Of a stretch of DNA of 59,031 nucleotides, positions 53,018 through 59,031 are shown piece by piece. Both the position numbers and the translations under genes were made by a program. The first letter of the stretch is position 1. Every line of letters starts with the position of its first letter. The notes under the pieces were generated by a model. The model was not told where the DNA came from and did no database searches. It was given only the letters and a program-made list of their open reading frames with translations. Source of the stretch: Anaeromyxobacter oryzisoli (GTDB taxonomy: Bacteria; Myxococcota; Myxococcia; Myxococcales; Anaeromyxobacteraceae); NCBI RefSeq assembly GCF_022690765.1, contig NZ_JALCZA010000024.1:1-59031 (forward strand), given 5' to 3'.

Positions 53018-54148
53018 TCACGCCGCAGGCGTCAGGAGCGCCAGCCTGGCGGCGGCGAGGCGCACGGCGCGGCGCAGCCCCGCGAACCTTAGCCGCTCGA
53101 GGGCCTCGTCCACCGTCACCGTCGCGTGCGCGGTGTGCTCGTCAGAGAGCCTCGGCACGAACCCCAGCGGGAGCCGCGCCGCGAACGCGGTCTCCTCGGC
53201 GATCACCACCGTCCCGGGCCGGACGCGGTTGACGCCCGGCTCGAGCCCGAACCCGTGCCGGTAGCCGAGGGCGACCACGCGGAGCTCGGCGCCCGTCTCC
53301 TCCCGCAGCTCCCGGCGGGCGGCCTGCTCCGCCGTCTCGCCCGGCTCGATCCGTCCCGTGACCGGCTGCCAGAAGCCGCCCCGCTCCGCGCTCCGCCGGA
53401 GCAGCAGCACGCGCCCGTCCCCGGTCATCGGCACCACCGACACCGTCCGGAGATCCGGCCCGGCGTCGGTGCGCGCGCGCCCGAGCGCGGCCGCGAGGTG
53501 CACCGCCAGCCGGCCCTCGACGGCCGCCGTCTCCGGCACCGGCCGGCCTCGCGCCCCGAGCTCGGCCGCGAGGCTGGTCACCCCCAGGCGCGGGTCGGCG
53601 ATCCCGCACGGCACGATCGCCTGGAAGTGCGAGAGGTCGGTGCGCGCGTTGAAGGCGAGGCCGTGCGAGGTGATCCACCGCGACAGGTGCACGCCGACCG
53701 CGCCGAGCTTCCGGTGGCCCACCCAGCAGCCGCGGTGCTCCGGGTGGCGGCCCGCCTCGACGCCGAAGTCGGCGCAGGTGTCGATCATCGCCTGCTCGAG
53801 CGCGCTCACGTACCCGCGGACGTCGGGGCGATCGGAGAGATCCAGGACCGGGTAGCCGACGATCTGGCCGGGGCCGTGGTAGGTCACGTCCCCCCCGCGA
53901 TCGGTCTCGTGGATCTCGAAGCCCTGCCGCTCGAGCCACGCGGGCGCGGCGAGGATGTTCCGGGCCGCCGCGTTGCGGCCGAGGGTCAGCACCGGCGGGT
54001 GCTCGAGGAGGAACAAGAAGTCGGTGCCGGGCGGCGCGCCCGCGCGGACCGCGTCGCCGGCGAGCCGCATCAGGGCGAGGCCGTCGGCGTACTCGACCCG
54101 GCCGAGCCGGTACGTGCGCAGCGTGCGGGGAGCGGAGGTGGAGGTCAT
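53018..54148 (-). CDS. lipB: Octanoyltransferase LipB fused to a NUDIX hydrolase
   Basis: 376 residues from ATG 54148, overlapping the E3 stop (ATGA). Residues 1-215 are LipB: LEHPPVLTLGRNA, TYHGPGQIVGYPVLDL, the Lys of RKLGAVGVHL and the catalytic Cys in PCGIADPRLG. This enzyme moves octanoyl from ACP to the lipoyl domains of dehydrogenase E2. The remaining 160 residues are a NUDIX hydrolase with the complete box GRIEPGETAEQAARRELREE, closest in feel to dihydroneopterin-triphosphate or general nucleotide-cleaning enzymes (FWQPVTGRIEPGE). I see no stop or start between the halves, so one polypeptide is made. Coupling to E3 fits lipoate supply for 2-oxoacid dehydrogenase. Confidence 0.93.
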   Translation of the reverse strand: MTSTSAPRTLRTYRLGRVEYADGLALMRLAGDAVRAGAPPGTDFLFLLEHPPVLTLGRNAAARNILAAPAWLERQGFEIHETDRGGDVTYHGPGQIVGYPVLDLSDRPDVRGYVSALEQAMIDTCADFGVEAGRHPEHRGCWVGHRKLGAVGVHLSRWITSHGLAFNARTDLSHFQAIVPCGIADPRLGVTSLAAELGARGRPVPETAAVEGRLAVHLAAALGRARTDAGPDLRTVSVVPMTGDGRVLLLRRSAERGGFWQPVTGRIEPGETAEQAARRELREETGAELRVVALGYRHGFGLEPGVNRVRPGTVVIAEETAFAARLPLGFVPRLSDEHTAHATVTVDEALERLRFAGLRRAVRLAAARLALLTPAA

Positions 54149-55593
54149 GCGCGCGCCGTCGCCCCCGTGTCCGCCTTCCGCGGCCGCTCCGGCCGGTTCA
54201 GCATGTGGATGGCCTCCCCGAGCGCCGCCTTGCACGCCTCCATGAACGCCTCGGGCAGCGTCGGGTGGGCGTGGATGGTGAGCGCGACGTCCTCGAGGTA
54301 CGCCCCCATCTCGAGCGCCAGCGCCGCCTCCGCGATGAGATCGGAGGCCTCCGGCCCGCAGATCGTGACGCCGAGGAGGAGCTTCGACGCGCGGTCCCCG
54401 ATCACCTTCACGAACCCCTCCGCGTGGTCGATGGCGACCGCGCGGCCGAGGGCGCCGAAGGCGAACTTGCCGACGATCGGATCGTAGCCCGCCCGCCGGG
54501 CCTCGTCCTCGGAGAGGCCGACCGTGGCGATCTCGGGATCCGTGAAGATCGCCGCCGGGAGCGCCACCCAGTCCCGCGCCGACTTCATGCCGGCGATCGC
54601 CTCGGCCGCGATCTCGCCCTCCTTCGAGGCCTTGTGCGCGAGGAGCGGCGGCCCCGCCACGTCTCCGATGGCGAAGATCGACGGGACGCTCGTGCGGTAC
54701 TGCTCGTTCACCTCGACGAAGCCGCGCGCGGTGAGCCTCACGCCCACCGCCTCGACCCCGAGCGCCTGCGGCGCCGGCCGGAAGCCGACGGCGCAGAGGA
54801 TCCGCTCGCAGGGGAGCTCGAGCTCCTTGCCCTCCACCTCCGCCTTCACGACGAGGGCGTCGCCCCGCCGCTCGTACCCCTTCGCCTTCGCGTTCACGTG
54901 GATCGCGCCGCCGCGCTGCCGGATCCCCTTCTGGACCAGCCGCACCGCCTCCGGATCGATCCCGGTGAGGATCTGGGGGAGCGCCTCGAGGAAGGTCACC
55001 TGCGCGCCGAGCTTGGCGTAGACCGTCCCGAGCTCCATCCCGATCACGCCCCCGCCGATGCAGACGAGCCGCGCCGGGAGCTCGGGGACGTCCACCGCCT
55101 CCCGCGCGCTCCACACGTCCGGACCGAAGGTGAAGCCCGGGAGCTCGATGGGGTGCGCCCCCGTCGCGACGATGAAGGCCTTCGCCTCGAGCCGGGTCTT
55201 CTCGCCGCCGGCCCCCGTCACCTCGACCGCGCCCGGCGCGACGAAGACGGCGTCGCCCTTCACGACCGAGACGGTGTTCCCCTTCTCGAGGAACCCGATG
55301 CCGCCGACCATCTTCTTCACGACGGCGTCCTTGAACTCGCGGAGCTTCGCGAGGTCCACGCGGGGCGCCTCCACGAAGATCCCGCGGTTCGAGGCGCGCT
55401 TCGCGTCCTCGACGAGGTTCGCCGCGGCGATGAGGGCCTTCGAGGGGATGCATCCCCAGTTGATGCAGACGCCGCCGAGCTCCTCGCGGTCCACGAGCGC
55501 GGTCTTCTGGCCGAGCTGGGCGAGGCGGATGGCGGCGACGTAACCGCCGGGGCCGGCCCCGATCACCACTGCGTCGAAGGTCTGGGTGCCCAT
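54145..55593 (-). CDS. lpdA: Dihydrolipoyl dehydrogenase (E3)
   Basis: 482 residues from ATG 55593 behind GGAGGGGAG. FAD motif GAGPGGYVAAIRLAQLG, redox disulfide GGVCINWGCIPSKAL, NAD motif CIGGGVIGMELG, second FAD motif AIGDVAG, and C-terminal active-site HAHPTLPEA with His and Glu from the partner subunit. It reoxidises dihydrolipoamide of E2 with NAD+, in the pyruvate, 2-oxoglutarate or branched-chain complexes. The 5' flank 55594-55836 is intergenic and faces the plus-strand cytochrome gene, so it should hold divergent promoters. Confidence 0.97.
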   Translation of the reverse strand: MGTQTFDAVVIGAGPGGYVAAIRLAQLGQKTALVDREELGGVCINWGCIPSKALIAAANLVEDAKRASNRGIFVEAPRVDLAKLREFKDAVVKKMVGGIGFLEKGNTVSVVKGDAVFVAPGAVEVTGAGGEKTRLEAKAFIVATGAHPIELPGFTFGPDVWSAREAVDVPELPARLVCIGGGVIGMELGTVYAKLGAQVTFLEALPQILTGIDPEAVRLVQKGIRQRGGAIHVNAKAKGYERRGDALVVKAEVEGKELELPCERILCAVGFRPAPQALGVEAVGVRLTARGFVEVNEQYRTSVPSIFAIGDVAGPPLLAHKASKEGEIAAEAIAGMKSARDWVALPAAIFTDPEIATVGLSEDEARRAGYDPIVGKFAFGALGRAVAIDHAEGFVKVIGDRASKLLLGVTICGPEASDLIAEAALALEMGAYLEDVALTIHAHPTLPEAFMEACKAALGEAIHMLNRPERPRKADTGATARA

Positions 55594-55836
55594 GGGCGCT
55601 CCCCTCCAGGTCACGTCCTCATAATCGGCCGGACGCCGCGGCGCGCGGGCTGGTGGCGACCTCCCCTCGCGCCGCGCTCCTCGCAGCGGACGAGTGTAGC
55701 GGTCCGCCTGACGCCACGGCGCGCGAGCTGGCGCATCCGGGAGGGGCGGTACTTCCCGGCACTTCCCCGCCGTTTCGCGCGTCGCGAGCTTTTTGGGTGA
55801 CGGCGCCGCGTGGGGGCCGCGGGGGACGGGGGCCGC

Positions 55837-56268
55837 ATGAGGCGAACGGCGTGGATGGGGGTGGGCGCGGCGTGCACGGCGGCGGTCATCGCCGCCATCG
55901 GATGGGGGACGCGGAACGATCCACTCGACGGGCCGGTGCAGCTCACCGTCTGCGAGCTCCGCTTCGCCGACCGCGCGCGGACCCCGACGCGGGCGTGCGT
56001 CGCCTGCCACGACGGCTCGGTCGGGTCGGAGATCGGCTTCGAGGTGCGCGCCACCCACCAGGCCAACGCGAACCACCCGGTGGACGTGTCGTACGCCGAG
56101 GCGGCGGCCCGGGATCCGAGGCTCGCACCCGAGAGCGCCCTCCCGCCGGACGTGATCCTCGTGGAGGGGCGCGTCGCCTGCACGACGTGCCACGACGGCG
56201 CCTCGACCGACCGCGGGCACGCGGTGCGCGGCCGCCCGGACCTCTGCACGAGCTGCCACCGGATGTGA
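55837..56268 (+). CDS. Small triheme c-type cytochrome
   Basis: 143 residues from ATG 55837. A short signal or anchor segment (WMGVGAACTAAVIAAIGW) exports it. Three heme-binding CXXCH motifs are present: CVACH, CTTCH and CTSCH, the last four residues from the end at CTSCHRM. Several His residues (AHPVD region, RGHAV) may provide distal ligands. Cytochromes of this size carry periplasmic electrons in anaerobic respiration, consistent with a metal-reducing deltaproteobacterium. It is the only plus-strand gene among minus-strand housekeeping genes here. Confidence 0.88.
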   Translation: MRRTAWMGVGAACTAAVIAAIGWGTRNDPLDGPVQLTVCELRFADRARTPTRACVACHDGSVGSEIGFEVRATHQANANHPVDVSYAEAAARDPRLAPESALPPDVILVEGRVACTTCHDGASTDRGHAVRGRPDLCTSCHRM

Positions 56269-56363
56269 CGGCCCCGCCCGCTCGCGTTGAGCGTCGTGAG
56301 GCACACGATGCCGTCGCCGAGCGGGGGCACACGACGGCCGAGCAGCGCAGGCGATTCGAAGCT

Positions 56364-56410
56364 CCGTTCGCCCTGAGCGTAGGCGCGCGCTGCGCGCCGG
56401 AGTCGAAGGG
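56364..56410. repeat. Palindromic dispersed repeat, copy 2
   Basis: CCGTTCGCCCTGAGCG at 56364-56379 and GCGCGCCGGAGTCGAAGGG ending at 56410 reproduce the two ends of the element at 47740-47818. It lies between the cytochrome and tcdA genes. Confidence 0.55.
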
Positions 56411-56440
56411 CGAGCAGCGCAGGGAGGAGTCCACGGAGGG

Positions 56441-57286
56441 CTACTTCTTCTTCCGCCGCCTCCGCTCGGGCTCGGAGAGGACCCGCTGCGTCCGCGGCGC
56501 GATCCCGCAGAGCCGCTGCACGACCGCGGCGGCCGCGGCGAGGCCGAAGGCGCCGGTCGCGAACGCGGCGCTCCCGTAGCACTTCGGCTCGCGGCGGCGG
56601 GCGCCGGGCTCGACCGCGCGCACGCCGGGGATCCCGTCCTCGTCCCCGGGGAGCGCGAGGGTCGGGAGCGGCGTCTCGACGGACCAGACCGCGATCACCC
56701 CCGTCGGCCGGGTGGCCGGGATCCCGTGCCGCCGCCGCAGGTACTTGCGGACGTCCTTCCCGAGCTGGTCGGTGTGCGTCTCGCACAGGTCCGTCACCTG
56801 GACCGCGGTCGGATCGATCCGTCGCGCGGCCCCGAGCACGGTGACGATCGGCGTCCCCCTCTCCAGGCAGCGGGCGATGATGTGGAGCTTGGCGACGACG
56901 GTGTCCATCGCGTCCACCACGAACGACACGCCCTCCGGCACGAGCCGCTCCGCCGTGGCGGCGGAGTAGCGGGCGACCACGCCCTCGACGCGGGCGGCCG
57001 GGTTCACGCGGGCGAGCCGCGCCGCCATCACCTCCGCCTTGGCGCTCCCGAACGCGCCGTCGAGCGCGTGGAGCTGCCGGTTCGCGTTGGACGGCTCGAC
57101 GCGCTCGCCGTCCACCAGCGTGAGCCGCCCGACGCCGGCCCGGGCGAGCGCCTCGGCGGTGAACGACCCGACGCCCCCGATCCCGAGCACCACCACGTGG
57201 GCCGCCGCGAGGCGATCCATGGCCTCCAGCCCGAGCAGCCGGGCGGTGCGATCGAGGTTAGCGGGGAGGCGGCGCGCGGTGGTCAT
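56441..57286 (-). CDS. tcdA: tRNA threonylcarbamoyladenosine dehydratase
   Basis: 281 residues from ATG 57286. E1-like fold with the adenylation loop GIGGVGSFTAEALARAGVG, LVDGERVEPSNANRQ, VDAMDTVVAKLHIIARC and a late QVTDLCETHTDQLGKDVRKYLRR segment, all typical of TcdA/CsdL rather than ThiF or MoeB (no zinc Cys pairs). It converts t6A37 of tRNAs to the cyclic ct6A form with ATP. A Lys/Arg tail (RRRRKKK) ends the protein. It starts 13 bp after tatD and both likely share a transcript with the E2 gene. Confidence 0.93.
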   Translation of the reverse strand: MTTARRLPANLDRTARLLGLEAMDRLAAAHVVVLGIGGVGSFTAEALARAGVGRLTLVDGERVEPSNANRQLHALDGAFGSAKAEVMAARLARVNPAARVEGVVARYSAATAERLVPEGVSFVVDAMDTVVAKLHIIARCLERGTPIVTVLGAARRIDPTAVQVTDLCETHTDQLGKDVRKYLRRRHGIPATRPTGVIAVWSVETPLPTLALPGDEDGIPGVRAVEPGARRREPKCYGSAAFATGAFGLAAAAAVVQRLCGIAPRTQRVLSEPERRRRKKK

Positions 57287-57299
57287 CGCGCGGCGGAGT

Positions 57300-58118
57300 C
57301 TACCCGACTCCCGGCGCCGCTCCCTCCCCCGCGGGCGCGACCGGCAGCCGGAAGAGGGCGCGGGCGTTCCGGGCGGTGATCGCGCCGACCTCTTCCGCCG
57401 GGATCCCGAGCGCGGCGGCGACGCCGGCGGCGACGAGCGGCAGGTAGGCCGGCTCGTTCCGCCCACCGCGGTGCGGGGCTGGGGTCTGGTCCGGCGCGTC
57501 GGTCTCGAGGAGCAGCCGTTCGCGGGGGACCGCGCGCGCCGCGGCGAGCGGCCTCCGCGCGCGCTCGAAGGTGACCGGCCCCGCGAACGCGAAGTGGAGG
57601 CCCGCCGGGAGGAAGGCGCGGACCTGCTCGGCGCTGCCGGACCAGCTGTGCAGCACCCCGCCGGCGGGGAGGGCCTCCTCCTCGAGGAGCGCGAGGAGCG
57701 CGTCGTGCGCGCGGAGGCAGTGCAGGATCACCGGCAGCCGGTGGCGGCGGGCGACGGCGAGGTGGCCACGGAGCACCGCCACCTGGCGGTCCAGGGGCGC
57801 GCCCGCGGCCGCGCTCGCCCCGTCGAGGCCGCACTCGCCCACCGCCACCGCCCCGCCCCGCGCGAGCGCCGCGTCGAGGTCGGCGAGGTGCCGGTCGTCG
57901 TCGCGCGCCGGCACCTCCGGGAGGAGCTGCGGGTGGATCCCGAGGCCGAAGTGCAGCCCCGGGGTCGCCCGGCAGAGGTCGCGGAGCGCCGCCCAGCCGT
58001 CCGGTCCCACCGCCGGGACGACCAGCTCCGTCACCCCGGCGGCCCGGGCGCGGGCGAGCACCGCGTCGCGATCGCCGTCGAACGCCCGCGCGTCGAGGTG
58101 GCAGTGGCTGTCGATCAC
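57300..58118 (-). CDS. tatD: TatD-family metal-dependent hydrolase
   Basis: 272 residues. The start MIDSHCHLD supplies the first metal His pair; GIHPQLLPEV, VGECGLDG, PVILHCLRAHDAL, GVLHSWSGS and LLLETDAPDQTP complete the TIM-barrel site. TatD enzymes are Mg-dependent DNases or D-aminoacyl-tRNA-related nucleases. It lies 10 bp after the E2 gene, before tcdA. Confidence 0.93.
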   Translation of the reverse strand: MIDSHCHLDARAFDGDRDAVLARARAAGVTELVVPAVGPDGWAALRDLCRATPGLHFGLGIHPQLLPEVPARDDDRHLADLDAALARGGAVAVGECGLDGASAAAGAPLDRQVAVLRGHLAVARRHRLPVILHCLRAHDALLALLEEEALPAGGVLHSWSGSAEQVRAFLPAGLHFAFAGPVTFERARRPLAAARAVPRERLLLETDAPDQTPAPHRGGRNEPAYLPLVAAGVAAALGIPAEEVGAITARNARALFRLPVAPAGEGAAPGVG

Positions 58119-58128
58119 CCTCGAGATG

Positions 58129-59031
58129 TTACGCGAGCTGCATGAAGAGCAGGTCCGGATCCTCGAGCAGGCGGATCACCTCGTACGCGAACGCCGCCGC
58201 CTCGTGCCCGTCCACGACCCGGTGGTCGCTCGTGACCGAGACGTGCATCACCTGGCGGGCCTCGATCCGACCGTCCCTCACCAGCGGCGTCAGTCGGATC
58301 CGGTGGATCCCGAGGATCCCGACCTCCGGGTAGTTCAGGACCGGGGTCGCGAACAGCCCGCCGAGGGCGCCCAGGCTGGTGATCGTGAAGGTCGAGCGGC
58401 CCATGTCCTCCGGCCGCGACCGCCCTGCCCTCGCGTCGCCGGCGAGCCGCTCGACGTCCCGGGCGAGCTCGAGGAGGGAGCGGCGGTCGGCGCCGCGGAT
58501 CACCGGGACCACCAGGCCCGCGTCCGTCGCCGACGCGATGCCGATGTCGTACCAGCGCTTCAGCACCAGCTCCTGCCGCTCCTCGTCGAGCGCCGCGTTC
58601 AGCCGCGGGTGCTTGCGGAGCGCCGCGACCACCGCCTTCACGACGAACGGGAGGTACGTGACCTTCACCCCCTCCTCGCGCGCGGCCCGGGCGATCCGCT
58701 CCTTCACCCGGACCAGCTCGGTCACGTCCGCCTGCTCCACGAACGTGAAGTGCGCGGCGGTCCGCTTCGAGCGCGCCATGTTCTCGGCGATCCGCTTGCG
58801 GAGACCCCGGAGCGGGAGCCGCTCCTCCGCGCCGGCGGCGGGCACGGCGGCCCGCGCAGCCGAGGGCGCGGGGCGGGGGGTGGCGGCGATCCCCGGAGCC
58901 GGCGGCTGCGGCGGCCCGACCTCGGCCGGCCGCGAGGGACCCTCGCCCGCGCGCTCGCGCCGGGCCCGGGCGAGGTCGTCCTTGGTGACGCGCCCGCCCG
59001 ACCCCGTTCCGGCCACGGCGTTCACGTCGAG
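58129..59031 (-). CDS. 2-oxoacid dehydrogenase E2 acyltransferase, 5' end beyond the window
   Basis: About 300 C-terminal residues are visible. The upstream part is a peripheral-subunit-binding segment (AVAGTGSGGRVTKDDLARA) and a Pro/Ala-rich linker, followed by the catalytic acyltransferase domain (LPLRGLRKRIAENMARSK, then FTFVEQADVTEL) ending with the active-site HRVVDG near the C-terminus. The N-terminal lipoyl domain must lie right of the window. It carries the acyl group of pyruvate, 2-oxoglutarate or branched-chain acids; which substrate cannot be decided. E3 and LipB genes lie farther along the same strand. Confidence 0.93.
   Translation of the reverse strand, partial: LDVNAVAGTGSGGRVTKDDLARARRERAGEGPSRPAEVGPPQPPAPGIAATPRPAPSAARAAVPAAGAEERLPLRGLRKRIAENMARSKRTAAHFTFVEQADVTELVRVKERIARAAREEGVKVTYLPFVVKAVVAALRKHPRLNAALDEERQELVLKRWYDIGIASATDAGLVVPVIRGADRRSLLELARDVERLAGDARAGRSRPEDMGRSTFTITSLGALGGLFATPVLNYPEVGILGIHRIRLTPLVRDGRIEARQVMHVSVTSDHRVVDGHEAAAFAYEVIRLLEDPDLLFMQLA

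Overview
The window is about 59 kb of very GC-rich DNA with strong G/C third-position bias. Gene content fits a Myxococcota-type deltaproteobacterium, most like Anaeromyxobacter: sigma-54 two-component regulation, a multiheme cytochrome c, a YtcJ-type amidohydrolase, huge secreted repeat proteins. That assignment is inference from composition and gene types; no marker gene is present to prove it.

Left part (1-8061). This holds housekeeping and envelope genes: a fragment of a gene entering from the left, prephenate dehydratase (pheA) behind a HAD phosphatase, a protein made of two DUF6328-like units, an overlapping NtrC-type response regulator and sensor kinase pair, a small Ala/Lys-rich secreted protein, a PQQ/sorbosone-dehydrogenase-type lipoprotein and a second lipoprotein.

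Accessory island (about 8060-12100). GC falls, and remnants of at least four unrelated insertion elements lie together: a REP-associated tyrosine transposase, IS1182-like, IS3-like and IS4-like. Between them are small genes that look like orphan immunity or toxin-tail remnants, including an intact 105-codon gene and a broken two-gene unit interrupted by the IS3 remnant.

Giant operon (40366 to 11550, minus strand, about 29 kb). Three genes are translationally linked. First is a 5,690-residue secreted protein with a zincin HEVGH site, an alpha/alpha-toroid (prenyltransferase/squalene-cyclase-like) repeat region, CARDB, FlgD-like, propeller, discoidin-like and Ig-like domains. Its stop overlaps the GTG start (GTGA) of a 3,834-residue Rhs/YD-repeat protein. 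That protein has a transglutaminase-like fold lacking the usual Cys, a long YD core closed by a DPSG motif, and a variable C-terminal tip. The Rhs stop abuts (TAG-ATG) an 80-residue putative immunity gene. I read this as a polymorphic-toxin locus with a giant secreted partner, and it is the most interesting feature of the window.

Right part (40823-59031). A tRNA-Val with promoter and terminator is followed by minus-strand housekeeping genes: a short Hsp70 with SCP2-like and helical partners, a UvrD/Rep helicase, an amidohydrolase, and a run of aspartate kinase (Ask_Ect-like), HhH protein, zinc-ribbon/membrane/repeat protein and family 2 glycosyltransferase. At the far right are 2-oxoacid dehydrogenase functions (E2, truncated by the window; E3) with TatD, TcdA, a LipB-NUDIX fusion and a plus-strand triheme cytochrome. 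E2, E3 and LipB belong to one theme: lipoylated dehydrogenase complexes.
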